This document shows positions 1 through 7,866 of a DNA stretch of 64,000 nt, one piece after another. Origin of the DNA: Allocoprobacillus sp002160865 (lineage in GTDB: Bacteria > Bacillota_I > Bacilli_A > Erysipelotrichales > Coprobacillaceae); assembly GCF_042850985.1 (NCBI RefSeq), contig NZ_AP031415.1, forward strand, positions 372,001-436,000. Direction: 5' to 3'. Positions within the stretch are counted from its first letter, which is position 1; each line of letters starts with the position of its first letter. A program made the translations under genes and the position numbers. The notes below the pieces were generated by a model that was not told the DNA's origin, did not search any database, and saw nothing but the letters and a program-made list of their open reading frames with translations.

Positions 1-1
1 T

Positions 2-334
2 AAAGCACAAATAGAACAATATATTAAAGAAAGATTTAGTTGTGTTATCCATCATGATGAACATGGCAGTGAAAATGCTTTTGAGTTCTTTTCTCCAACT
101 GTTTCAAAAGCTGTAGGTATTCAAAAAGTATTAGATTATTATCACATGAGTCGCCATGAAACTTATGCCTTTGGAGATGGAGTCAACGATTTAGAAATGT
201 TTGAATATTGTGAAGTGGGTGTCGCAATGGGCAATGCAGTTGAATTATTAAAACAAAAATCAGATTTGATTTGTCGTTCTATTGATGAACAAGGATTAGA
301 ACGTATATTAAAAATCTTGTTTCCAGAGGATTAA
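2..334 (+). CDS. Cof-type HAD hydrolase, C-terminal part (gene starts before the window)
   Basis: The reading frame is open from base 2 to the TAA at 332-334, so only the last ~110 residues are present. They carry the HAD motif III/IV region: a Lys in the SPTVSKAVGI segment, then FGDGVNDLEMF, whose aspartates bind Mg2+ in the Cof/YidA group of sugar-phosphate and nucleotide phosphatases. GNAVELLK follows, as in Cof proteins. The catalytic N-terminal DxDxT motif lies outside the window. The stop is directly followed by the ATG of the next gene (TAAATG), so the two are probably co-transcribed. The substrate cannot be told from sequence. Confidence 0.85.
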   Translation, partial: KAQIEQYIKERFSCVIHHDEHGSENAFEFFSPTVSKAVGIQKVLDYYHMSRHETYAFGDGVNDLEMFEYCEVGVAMGNAVELLKQKSDLICRSIDEQGLERILKILFPED

Positions 335-1273
335 ATGGAAAACTTAATTTTTAGTTTAAATGCAACTGTCCCTGTCTTTTTCATGATGGTTTTAGGAATG
401 ATTTTAAAAAAGGTAGGATGGATTCATGAAAGCTTTGCTTCACAACTTAACAGATTTGTCTTTCTTGTTCCTTTGCCTGTTTTATTATTTCAAGATATTG
501 CGACAGTTGACTTTCATAAAGCATGGAATTTTCCATTTGTTGCTTTTTGTTTTGTTGCCACTTTATTAAGTATTACGATTGCAGCTTTTATTTCTTGTAC
601 TTTGACTCAAAAATCCATAAGAGCTGAATTTGTTCAAGTCACATATCGTAGCAGTGCTGCATTATTAGGTGTTGCCTTAATCCAAAATATATATGGTCAT
701 TCTACAATGGGACCATTGATGATTATTGGGAGTGTTCCATTGTACAATATTTTTGCTGTGATTATTCTTTCATTTGGACAATCACAAAATTTAGATTTAC
801 AATTATTGAAAAAGACATGTCTAGGTATATTAACCAATCCTATTATTATTGGTATTGTTGTAGGGGTTATCTGGTCTTTATGTCATTTATCAATGCCTGT
901 GATTTTATCTAAGAGTGTGTCCTACATAGCCAATACAGCAACACCTTTAGGTTTAATTGCAATGGGAGCTTCCTTTGAATTGAAAAAAGCCATTAGTCAA
1001 ATGAAGCCTGCTTGTATAGCTACATTTTTTAAACTCATTGGCTTTTGTGCTATTTTTTTACCAATGGCTATTCTTTTTGGATTTAGAAATGAAGAACTTG
1101 TGGCTATTTTAGTGATGTTAGGTTCAGCTTCTACTGTTACGTGCTTTGTGATGGCAAAAAATATGGGATATACAGGTGTATTAAGTAGTAATGCTGTGAT
1201 GTTGACAACATTATTGAGTGGTTTTACATTGACGTTTTGGATTTGGGTATTAAAGATTTTATCTTTGATTTAA
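335..1273 (+). CDS. AEC (auxin efflux carrier) family transporter
   Basis: A 312-residue integral membrane protein with about ten hydrophobic segments. Its opening (PVFFMMVLGMILKKVGW, then FVFLVPLPVLLFQDIA) is typical of the AEC family, which in bacteria moves malate, malonate or other carboxylates; the substrate here is unknown. The C-terminal half contains the family-like TPLGLIAMGASFEL segment. The start ATG abuts the preceding TAA, with AGAGGA just upstream inside the previous gene, so translation is probably coupled. The length is normal for the family. Confidence 0.85.
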   Translation: MENLIFSLNATVPVFFMMVLGMILKKVGWIHESFASQLNRFVFLVPLPVLLFQDIATVDFHKAWNFPFVAFCFVATLLSITIAAFISCTLTQKSIRAEFVQVTYRSSAALLGVALIQNIYGHSTMGPLMIIGSVPLYNIFAVIILSFGQSQNLDLQLLKKTCLGILTNPIIIGIVVGVIWSLCHLSMPVILSKSVSYIANTATPLGLIAMGASFELKKAISQMKPACIATFFKLIGFCAIFLPMAILFGFRNEELVAILVMLGSASTVTCFVMAKNMGYTGVLSSNAVMLTTLLSGFTLTFWIWVLKILSLI

Positions 1274-1289
1274 TGAAAGGAAAAGATAC

Positions 1290-1832
1290 ATGGAATATTT
1301 GGATATTGTTGATGAAAATGGACAACCAACTGGTCAGGTTGTTGAAAGAGAATATGCTCATCGTCATGGAATAAGACATCGCACAAGTCATGTCTGGCTA
1401 TTAAGACAACGTGATGATATAGAAATATTATTACAAAAAAGAAGTTTAAATAAAGATTCTTATCCGGGTTGTTATGATATTTCCAGTGCAGGACATATTA
1501 TAGCAGGGAGTGACTTTGAAACTTCAGCGTTACGTGAATTAAAAGAAGAATTAGGTGTTGAGGCAACGATTGGTCAACTGCATTATATTGGTACAAGCTA
1601 TAGTGATAGCTTCCATATTTTTCATAAACAGCCATTTCATAATGTCCAAGTATCACGTGTTTATGTTTTATGGTATGATGGTGAAATGACACTTCAAAAA
1701 GAAGAAATTGAAAGTGTAAAATGGCTATCTTTTGAAGAATGTCAGAGGGTTGTTTTTGAAAATTTAATACCGCATTGTATTAAAAAAGAAGAATTAGAAA
1801 TGATTAAAAAATATTTGGAGGAGAAAGAATGA
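1290..1832 (+). CDS. NUDIX hydrolase (Idi/YfcD-like)
   Basis: A 180-residue protein that begins EYLDIVDENGQPTG, as in the YfcD and isopentenyl-diphosphate-isomerase-like NUDIX group. The NUDIX box starts at GHIIAGS (about residues 68-74) and ends RELKEELGV. The REL-x-EE-x-G core is intact, but the first glutamate of the consensus GX5E is a serine here. The REUXEE glutamates that bind the metal are present, so activity is plausible. AAAGGA precedes the ATG. The gene overlaps the next one by four bases (ATGA), indicating an operon with the HAD phosphatase downstream. Confidence 0.85.
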   Translation: MEYLDIVDENGQPTGQVVEREYAHRHGIRHRTSHVWLLRQRDDIEILLQKRSLNKDSYPGCYDISSAGHIIAGSDFETSALRELKEELGVEATIGQLHYIGTSYSDSFHIFHKQPFHNVQVSRVYVLWYDGEMTLQKEEIESVKWLSFEECQRVVFENLIPHCIKKEELEMIKKYLEEKE

Positions 1833-2563
1833 AAGCATTAGCCAGTGATTTTGATGGAACTTTATATTTTGAAGATGGTGTGAAAGAAGATGATCGAAAA
1901 GCTATTCTTGCTTTTCAAAAGCATCACTTATTTGGTTTGTGTACAGGAAGACCATTGATTGGGGTACAACATTATCTTGAAAACTGTATTCAACCAGATT
2001 TCTATATTGTCAGTAGTGGGGCTTGTATTTTAGATAAAGAAGGTCATGTTTTATATGAACAGACTTTATCAAAAGCTATCACAAAGACAATTTTTGAACA
2101 ATATCATGAAAAAGCAGAAGTGTCTATTCAAGCTGATTTTCGTATTTATACATTAGTTCAAAATTCTCAAATTCCTTTAGCTCAAACATATGTTGAATCT
2201 ATTGATTGTATTGGTGATGATCATATTTTTGGATTATCTATAAATGCTGTTAATGAAAAACAGGCAAAACAATGGACATATGATTTAAATGCAACATATA
2301 AAGAAATTATGGCTTTTCAAAATAAGGAATATATAGATATTGTTAAAAGAGGATGTTCTAAAGGTGAAGCTATTAAAAAGTTAAAATCATTACTTCATTT
2401 AGATTATGTCTATGGTATCGGTGATTCTTATAATGATATTCCTATGTTGGAGAGTGCTGATTGTTCATTTACTTTTTATGATTCACCAGAAATAGTGCAA
2501 AAAGAAGCAACACATCTTGTATCATCTATTTGTGAAGCTATTGAAAGAATAGAAAGGGAATAA
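1829..2563 (+). CDS. HAD-superfamily (Cof-like) phosphatase
   Basis: A 244-residue protein with motif I SDFDGTLYF at residues 5-13 (catalytic aspartates), motif II around CTGRPL, and motif IV GIGDSYNDIPML near residue 195. A cap domain sits between motifs I and III, as in type IIB (Cof) HAD enzymes. These hydrolyse small phosphorylated metabolites, but the substrate cannot be assigned. GGAGG at 1817-1821 and the ATGA overlap with the NUDIX gene support the start and co-translation. Confidence 0.85.
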   Translation: MKALASDFDGTLYFEDGVKEDDRKAILAFQKHHLFGLCTGRPLIGVQHYLENCIQPDFYIVSSGACILDKEGHVLYEQTLSKAITKTIFEQYHEKAEVSIQADFRIYTLVQNSQIPLAQTYVESIDCIGDDHIFGLSINAVNEKQAKQWTYDLNATYKEIMAFQNKEYIDIVKRGCSKGEAIKKLKSLLHLDYVYGIGDSYNDIPMLESADCSFTFYDSPEIVQKEATHLVSSICEAIERIERE

Positions 2564-2564
2564 T

Positions 2565-2916
2565 ATGTTTTGTCAATTAAGGTCTTTATATCTATGTGTA
2601 GAAGATATGCAACGTGCTGTTGCCTTTTATGAATCTTTTTTTACAACAAGATGTGACTGTTTATGATGATATTTATAGTGTTTTTGATATTCATGGGTTT
2701 CGTCTAGGCTTGTTTGCCTATCAAAAAGTGAATGAAAAGCATTCTTTTGGAAGTAATTGTTTACCAAGTTTTGAATTTGAATCATTAGAAACATTAAATA
2801 AACAAATGAAAGGAAAGCTTGTTCATTTTCCTATGACACAAATTAAAGAGAATTGGGTTGTTGAAATTGTGGATAGTGAAGGAAATATTATTGAATGTAC
2901 AACACCTGTTAAGTAA
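2565..2916 (+). pseudogene. VOC (glyoxalase/bleomycin-resistance fold) protein, frameshifted
   Basis: From the ATG at 2565 the frame reads a typical VOC opening (MFCQLRSLYLCVEDMQRAV, then AFYESF) but stops 34 codons in. The rest of the domain (QQDVTVYDDIYSVFDIHGF to the end at 2916) continues in the frame one base ahead. The switch point is a run of seven T at 2636-2642. With six T the protein would read AVAFYESFLQQDVTVYDD without interruption, about 117 residues, the normal size for a one-domain VOC protein. Either the gene is a recent pseudogene, the run is slippery, or there is a sequencing error. The ATG follows the upstream TAA by one base. Confidence 0.75.
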
Positions 2917-2945
2917 AATCGGAAATCTTTCTGATTTTTTTCTTT
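2917..2945 (+). terminator. Rho-independent terminator after the NUDIX/HAD/VOC group
   Basis: AATCGGAAA pairs with TTTCTGATT across a very short TC loop (one G-U pair; the inner pairs must open to form a loop), followed by a run of T. Confidence 0.7.
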
Positions 2946-3007
2946 TTTCTTCATGAATTATTCATAAATATTCATTATGATATATACATTATCAATGGAG
3001 GAAAATG

Positions 3008-4333
3008 ATGGAAAGTTTTATTTATGATCAGTTAGGAATATTTTTTGTTTATTCTTTTATAGGATGGTTGATAGGAACTGTACTAGCGGCTTACCGTCGT
3101 CATCGATTTATTGATGTTGGTTTTTTATATGGACCTTATTGTCCTTCTTATGGGATTTGTGGTGTTTTATTTGCAGTCCTTTTACATGATTTAAAAGGAC
3201 AGTGGTTCTTTCTCTTTTTAGGTGGAGCTATTATTGTTTTTATGGTGGTTTATTTAACCGGTTTTCTTTTACAACAAATCTTTCATCATAAATGGTGGGA
3301 TTGTTCTCATAAAAAATTTCAATTTGGAAGTTATGTTCATATGCCTTATACAATTCTTTGGGGGTTGATGGCAGTTATCAGTATAGAGTTTATTGAACCA
3401 TTACTATTAGGTGTTTTACATTGGATTCCTATGTCTATAAGAGAGATAATATTAATTATCTTACTCATTATTATGGGGATTGATTTATTGGGGACATTAA
3501 CTGGTATTTTAAGTACACGTTCACGTGTGAAAAAAGGTATTGTGAAAGATGTGTCTGAAAATATGCAAAAAACAGCAGATCGTTTAGGTATGAAAATATC
3601 AGAGTGGACATTAAAACACTTTGTATCTGCTTATCCTCATTTGGATAAAAAGGAAATCTTAAATACACCTCGTCCAAAAAAGAATGTTATTTTTGCGAAA
3701 GGATGTTCTTTTTATAAACTTGTCTGGTTGTTTTTTATAGGTGCTTTTTTAGGAGATATTGTAGAAACGATTTTCTGTTATATGACAACAGGAACACTTA
3801 TGAGTCGTAGCAGTGTTGTTTATGGACCATTTTCTATTGTTTGGGGTATTGGTTGTGCTGTTTTGACTTTACTTTTATATCAATATCGTGATAGAAGTGA
3901 TCGCTTTATCTTTATGTTTGGTACTCTTGTTGGTGGGGCTTATGAATATGCCTGTAGTGTTTTTACTGAAATTGTTTTTGGAACTGTTTTTTGGGATTAT
4001 AGTCATCTTCCTTTTAATTTAGGTGGTCGTATTAATTTATTGTTTTGTTTCTTTTGGGGAATTGTTGCTGTGGTATGGATTAAAATGATTTATCCAGTTC
4101 TTTCATCATGGATTGAAAAAATCACATATAAAAAAGGTGTTATTATGACATGGTGTTTTGTTGTTTTTATGACTTTTAATATCTTGATGTCGGGATTAGC
4201 TTTATCACGTTATTCCCAAAGACAAAATGGCTTAAAAGCCCAAAATAGTGTTGAAAGATATATTGATCAACAATTTCCAGATCAAAGAATGGAAATGATT
4301 TATCCTAATGCAAAGTTTCCAGTTAAACGTTAA
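3008..4333 (+). CDS. Putative ABC-transporter-type membrane protein (CmpB/PF06541-like), duplicated
   Basis: A polytopic membrane protein of about 441 residues. The first half has YSFIGWLIGTVLAAYR and FLYGPYCPSYGICGVL. The second half repeats the same layout: FFIGAFLGDIVETIFCYMTTG, then SVVYGPFSIVWGIGCAVL. The VYGPF/LYGPY motif and this arrangement are those of the family annotated as putative ABC transporter permease (CmpB, PF06541), and the protein is an internal duplication of it. No ATPase gene is adjacent, so the transport role is only a family label. Two ATGs are in tandem (3005 and 3008). GGAGG at 2997-3001 is better spaced for the second. Confidence 0.7.
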   Translation: MESFIYDQLGIFFVYSFIGWLIGTVLAAYRRHRFIDVGFLYGPYCPSYGICGVLFAVLLHDLKGQWFFLFLGGAIIVFMVVYLTGFLLQQIFHHKWWDCSHKKFQFGSYVHMPYTILWGLMAVISIEFIEPLLLGVLHWIPMSIREIILIILLIIMGIDLLGTLTGILSTRSRVKKGIVKDVSENMQKTADRLGMKISEWTLKHFVSAYPHLDKKEILNTPRPKKNVIFAKGCSFYKLVWLFFIGAFLGDIVETIFCYMTTGTLMSRSSVVYGPFSIVWGIGCAVLTLLLYQYRDRSDRFIFMFGTLVGGAYEYACSVFTEIVFGTVFWDYSHLPFNLGGRINLLFCFFWGIVAVVWIKMIYPVLSSWIEKITYKKGVIMTWCFVVFMTFNILMSGLALSRYSQRQNGLKAQNSVERYIDQQFPDQRMEMIYPNAKFPVKR

Positions 4334-4437
4334 AATATATACTTTTACTTTATTTTTAACTTTATCTTAAAACTGTCTATACGTAAAATCCACATCTTTA
4401 TCATAATATAGAATAAAAGAATGTGGAGGTTTTCAAT

Positions 4438-4971
4438 ATGGAAGTGATAGAGTTTTCTTATCCATTATTTATTTTGATTTCAATAGTTATTTTTTGTTTT
4501 ATGTATTTCTTTAAGAAAAGAAGCCTTTTTTACGCATTATGTGTAGGATTATATGTATCATTTGTCATATGTATGTTGTTTTTTCCTTTTGTTTTAGATC
4601 CCGGTGGAGTTTACTATTTTGTAGAAGAATTAAGGTGGGCAGTTGATTTTTACCCACCTTCAGTAAGGTTTGAACTACTACCCGAATATGCGTTTTTTCA
4701 TTTAGCATTATTTATTCCATTTGGTTTCATATTAAAAAAAGAATTTTCTCTCAAAAAAACAATCATGATTTCTATAGCTGTTATATTTGGTATAGAAAAT
4801 GTTCAATTATTAATCAATTTTTTAAGCTATTATATTCAATATGTATATGATTTTGGAGATATCATTATTCATCTGTGTAGCACCACTATAGGTATTCTTA
4901 TTTATTATCCAATCCATTATTTATATCCTCATATCCAGAAAACAATTATGAAATGGACAAATATTGAATAA
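4438..4971 (+). CDS. VanZ-like family membrane protein
   Basis: A 177-residue protein with about five hydrophobic segments. The FHLALFIPFGFILKKEF and FGIENVQLLINF segments, followed by DFGDIIIHLCSTTIGILI, match the VanZ-like pattern (FxPFG, E..Q, D..D...N...G), although here the family Asn is a His. The in-frame GTG at 4423 cannot be the start, because GGAGG at 4425-4429 lies inside it. ATG 4438 sits eight bases after GGAGG. VanZ relatives affect glycopeptide susceptibility in some bacteria, but most homologues have no known function. Confidence 0.7.
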   Translation: MEVIEFSYPLFILISIVIFCFMYFFKKRSLFYALCVGLYVSFVICMLFFPFVLDPGGVYYFVEELRWAVDFYPPSVRFELLPEYAFFHLALFIPFGFILKKEFSLKKTIMISIAVIFGIENVQLLINFLSYYIQYVYDFGDIIIHLCSTTIGILIYYPIHYLYPHIQKTIMKWTNIE

Positions 4972-5049
4972 ACTTTTAAAAATATAAAATTGTCTATTTT
5001 CATATGGCTTGTAATCGTATATACTGTGGTATATATTGAGGTGATAGAG

Positions 5050-5637
5050 ATGAATACGAAAATATTAAAGATTGTTGTTATTGGATTGATGGCAGCATTG
5101 TGTTATATATCATTTATGTTTTTACAAATTAAAATTCCTACACCGGGAGGATTCACATCATTTCATTTAGGAAATACATTTTGCGTATTGGCTTCCTTAT
5201 TATTAGGTGGTGTACCGGGAGGTGTCGCAGGTGCTATTGGAATGGGAATAGGGGATTTACTTGATCCATCATATGTGATTGTTGCTCCTAAAACGATGAT
5301 ATTGAAATTAGGTATTGGTATCATTACAGGTTTTGTTGCTCATCGTCTTTTTCATATTCAGCATCAACAAGGAAAGGCTTTATGGAAGGCAGTATTCTTA
5401 TCAACTTTTGCAGGAATGTTATTTAATGTGATTGGAGAACCGATTTTTTCTTATTTTTATACAGCTTTTATTTTAGGAGCACCCGACAATGCAGCCAAAG
5501 CATTAGCTTCATGGAATGCCATCACAACATCTATTAATGCGATTATAGCAGTGATTTTATCAACAATACTTTATATGGTTATATCACCAAGATTACAACA
5601 TGTTGGTTTATTAAAGAAAATTGCACCAAAGGAATAG
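5050..5637 (+). CDS. ECF transporter S component (vitamin-type uptake)
   Basis: A 195-residue, six-helix protein. Diagnostic stretches are KIPTPGGFTSFHLGNTF, then LLLGGVPGGVAGAIGMGIGD and APKTMILKLGIGIITG. This is the pattern of the S-component family that includes riboflavin and hydroxymethylpyrimidine transporters. The substrate cannot be fixed without the genomic context of a vitamin pathway, and the EcfA/EcfT energising genes are not in the window. ATG 5050 is preferred over a TTG 60 bases upstream because an AGGTGA ribosome site lies just before it. No riboswitch fits into the short leader. Confidence 0.75.
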   Translation: MNTKILKIVVIGLMAALCYISFMFLQIKIPTPGGFTSFHLGNTFCVLASLLLGGVPGGVAGAIGMGIGDLLDPSYVIVAPKTMILKLGIGIITGFVAHRLFHIQHQQGKALWKAVFLSTFAGMLFNVIGEPIFSYFYTAFILGAPDNAAKALASWNAITTSINAIIAVILSTILYMVISPRLQHVGLLKKIAPKE

Positions 5638-5660
5638 TGGAAATCTATTCTTTTTTGTAT

Positions 5661-5666
5661 TATAAT
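5661..5666 (+). promoter_or_regulatory. -10 element of the tRNA-Thr promoter
   Basis: TATAAT lies 10 bases upstream of the tRNA 5' end. The -35 is weak (TGGAAA at 5638-5643, 17-base spacing). The mature tRNA would begin almost at the transcription start. Confidence 0.55.
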
Positions 5667-5676
5667 ACTAACAGAT

Positions 5677-5753
5677 GCCGACATAGCTCCAATCGGTAGA
5701 GCAGGTCACTCGTAATGATCAGGTTGCAGGTTCAATTCCTGTTGTCGGCACCA
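5677..5753 (+). tRNA. tRNA-Thr (anticodon CGT), CCA encoded
   Basis: A complete cloverleaf can be drawn. The acceptor GCCGACA pairs with TGTCGGC (5743-5749). The D arm is GCTC...GAGC. The anticodon stem GGTCA/TGATC holds the loop CTCGTAA with anticodon CGT at 5711-5713. The T arm GCAGG-TTCAATT-CCTGT is intact. Discriminator A5750 is followed by an encoded CCA. The GCCGAC acceptor resembles other bacterial tRNA-Thr genes. Confidence 0.95.
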
Positions 5754-5759
5754 TGTATT

Positions 5760-5782
5760 AAAACGCTTATGCGTTTTTTTCT
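5760..5782 (+). terminator. Terminator of tRNA-Thr
   Basis: AAAACGC pairs with GCGTTTT across a TTAT loop, then a T tract. It lies seven bases after the CCA end. Confidence 0.85.
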
Positions 5783-5801
5783 TTATAAAGGAGAATGAAA
5801 G

Positions 5802-6656
5802 ATGAAACAAGAAATTAAAAGATATTTTTTCATTGTTGTGGGATCGTTTATTTTTGCATTAGGTATTAACTTATTTGTTGTACCAATGCAATTATATAGT
5901 AGTGGGGTATTAGGAATTGCACAAATTATAAGAACAATTATAGAACAAGTAATAGGTAAAAGTACAATAGATATATCAGGAATTATTAATTTCTTAATCA
6001 ATATTCCATTGTTTATGTTAGCTTATCGAACAATTTCTAAGCGTTTTTTTGTAAGAACATTATTATCAGTTATTTCACAAACGGTTTTCTTAACTTTTAT
6101 TATGATTCCAACAACACCTTTAGTAGATGATATTTTAACAAACTGTATTATCGGAGGAATCGTAACAGGGTTTGGAATTGGTTTGACTTTACGTTGCTCT
6201 GGAAGTGGCGGAGGTTTAGATATATTAGGTGTATATTTTACTAAGAAACTTCCTCATTTTTCAGTAGGAAAGCTATCATTAGGTATTAATCTTGTTATTT
6301 ATATGATCTGTGCCTTTTTGTTTCATATTGAAATAGCTATCTATTCAGCAATTTATACAACATGTTTTACCCTTGTATTGGATAAGACACATTATCAAAA
6401 TATAAATGTGACATGTGTTATTTTTACAAAACATTTAGAAATTCAAGATAAGGTTTTATTGGAAATGGGACGTGGAATGACTTTCTGGCAGGGAAAAGGT
6501 GCCTATACAAAAGATGATACATATGTTATGGTGACTGTTATTAGTAAATATGAAGTGAATCATTTGAAGCATATTTTAAAAGAAATAGATTCACAAGCTT
6601 TTACTTTATTTTTTGAAGGTATGTCTGTAGACGGACATTTTGAAAAACGTTTGTAG
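5802..6656 (+). CDS. YitT family membrane protein (DUF161 + DUF2179)
   Basis: A 284-residue protein: five to six membrane helices (about residues 8-185), then a soluble C-terminal domain of about 85 residues. The N-terminal FIFALGINLFVVPMQLYSSG and the central LRCSGSGGGLDILGVYF are hallmarks of YitT proteins. The C-terminal part (GRGMTFWQGKGAYTKDD, then VISKYEVNHLK) is the DUF2179 domain. The family is widespread in Bacillota, but its transport or regulatory role is not established. AAGGAG at 5788-5793 supports the start, and the terminator of tRNA-Thr lies just upstream. Confidence 0.9.
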   Translation: MKQEIKRYFFIVVGSFIFALGINLFVVPMQLYSSGVLGIAQIIRTIIEQVIGKSTIDISGIINFLINIPLFMLAYRTISKRFFVRTLLSVISQTVFLTFIMIPTTPLVDDILTNCIIGGIVTGFGIGLTLRCSGSGGGLDILGVYFTKKLPHFSVGKLSLGINLVIYMICAFLFHIEIAIYSAIYTTCFTLVLDKTHYQNINVTCVIFTKHLEIQDKVLLEMGRGMTFWQGKGAYTKDDTYVMVTVISKYEVNHLKHILKEIDSQAFTLFFEGMSVDGHFEKRL

Positions 6657-6722
6657 TTTCAATTTATGAAATGGATTTTCATTTTCTATAAAAATTGGTT
6701 ATGATAAAAAAGGGGTGGTTGA

Positions 6723-7565
6723 ATGAACAAGAAACTAATATTTTTAGATGTCGATGGAACACTCACATTACCAGATGGTGAAGTATCACCAAAGGTTAAA
6801 GAAGCTATCCATCAAGTCCAACATAATGGACATGAAGTCTTTTTGTGTACTGGAAGAAGTTATGCTGGAACAAGACCATTATTTTCATTAGGTTTTGATG
6901 GCATGATCTGTAGTGCTGGGGGATATATTGAAGTGCATGGTCAAAAGATATTTGAAACATGTCTTTTAGAGGAAGATATTCGTCTAGCAAGAGATGTTTT
7001 TGAACAACATCATGTTTTATATAATTTGGAAACAAATCATATCACTTTTCAAGACGAAAAGATGAATTATGAATTTGTCAAACATCGTTTAAAAGATGGA
7101 GAAAATTTAAATTCCGAGTTACAACGTTTATTAAATGAACAAAAGGAACATTTTAATATACATCCATTAAAAGACTATGATAATAATCCTATACCTGTTC
7201 AAAAAATCTGTTTTATGTGTGAAAATGAAAAACAGTTAGAAGAACCAAAACGTATTCTGTCTGATAAGTTTCATTTTGTCATTCATGAAATCTTTTCACA
7301 AGATGTGATTAATGGTGAAATTATTTTAAAAGAAACAGATAAAGGTGTTGCAGTGCAAAAGGTTTGTGATTATCTTCATGTCCCTATCCAAGATACGATT
7401 GCTTTTGGAGATAGTATGAATGATTGTGCAATGATTCAAGCATGTGGACATGGTGTTGTTATGGGGAACGGTTCTCAGGAGTTAAAGCAATATGGGGATG
7501 CTATATGTGAAAGTGTACAGGATGATGGAATTTATCATGAATTGCATCGCTTAGGTTTATTTTAA
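6723..7565 (+). CDS. Cof-type HAD hydrolase
   Basis: A 280-residue protein with motif I IFLDVDGTLTLPDGEVS near the N-terminus, FLCTGRSYAGTRPL (motif II), KGVAVQKV with the motif III Lys, and AFGDSMNDCAMIQACGHGV (motif IV). The cap domain sits between motifs II and III, as in type IIB HAD proteins. It is probably a phosphatase of sugar phosphates or flavin-type metabolites; the substrate is unknown. It is the third Cof-type gene in the first 7.6 kb, and the three are clearly divergent from each other. It ends in a strong bidirectional terminator. Confidence 0.88.
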   Translation: MNKKLIFLDVDGTLTLPDGEVSPKVKEAIHQVQHNGHEVFLCTGRSYAGTRPLFSLGFDGMICSAGGYIEVHGQKIFETCLLEEDIRLARDVFEQHHVLYNLETNHITFQDEKMNYEFVKHRLKDGENLNSELQRLLNEQKEHFNIHPLKDYDNNPIPVQKICFMCENEKQLEEPKRILSDKFHFVIHEIFSQDVINGEIILKETDKGVAVQKVCDYLHVPIQDTIAFGDSMNDCAMIQACGHGVVMGNGSQELKQYGDAICESVQDDGIYHELHRLGLF

Positions 7566-7610
7566 AAAGTTGTCATAAAACGTTTATAACGTCTTTTGAC
7601 AACTTTTTCT
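7566..7610. terminator. Bidirectional terminator between convergent genes
   Basis: AAAGTTGTCA (7566-7575) pairs with TGACAACTTT (7597-7606). A T run follows on the + strand, and T-rich sequence follows on the other strand. It serves the HAD gene and the small reverse-strand gene, whose stop lies inside the loop. Confidence 0.8.
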
Positions 7611-7814
7611 TTCTTTATATGCCATAGCTTCTCTTTGAAAATGTTTATAACCAAGATATGAAAAAATAATGAGGACAAGAGAATAACCAAGTGCAATTAT
7701 CAAATCGAACTTAATGAAAAGCACTATGATAGCAAGAATCAAAAGCCAAAGTGAATGTTTATAACGCTGAAATTTTTCTTCAGGGTTTAAAGAATACCAG
7801 AACCATTTATGCAT
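7584..7814 (-). CDS. Small two-helix membrane protein, function unknown
   Basis: A 76-residue protein starting MHKWFWYSLNPEEKFQRYKH, with two hydrophobic helices (about residues 22-39 and 41-58) and a basic tail. I chose the ATG at 7814 because the in-frame GTG at 7823 is only one base from the GAGGAG ribosome site, whereas the ATG is about ten bases away. No family is recognised. The gene lies just downstream of the O-antigen-ligase-like gene on the same strand, but that gene's own terminator separates them. Confidence 0.55.
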   Translation of the reverse strand: MHKWFWYSLNPEEKFQRYKHSLWLLILAIIVLFIKFDLIIALGYSLVLIIFSYLGYKHFQREAMAYKERKSCQKTL

Positions 7815-7846
7815 AGATATCACACTCCTCTTATTTATTATAACAT

Positions 7847-7866
7847 AAAAAACCTACTTGCGTAGG
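7847..7866 (-). terminator. Terminator of the O-antigen-ligase-like gene
   Basis: Read on the minus strand, CCTAC-GCAA-GTAGG is followed by six T. The hairpin contains the last codons and the stop of the gene. Confidence 0.8.
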
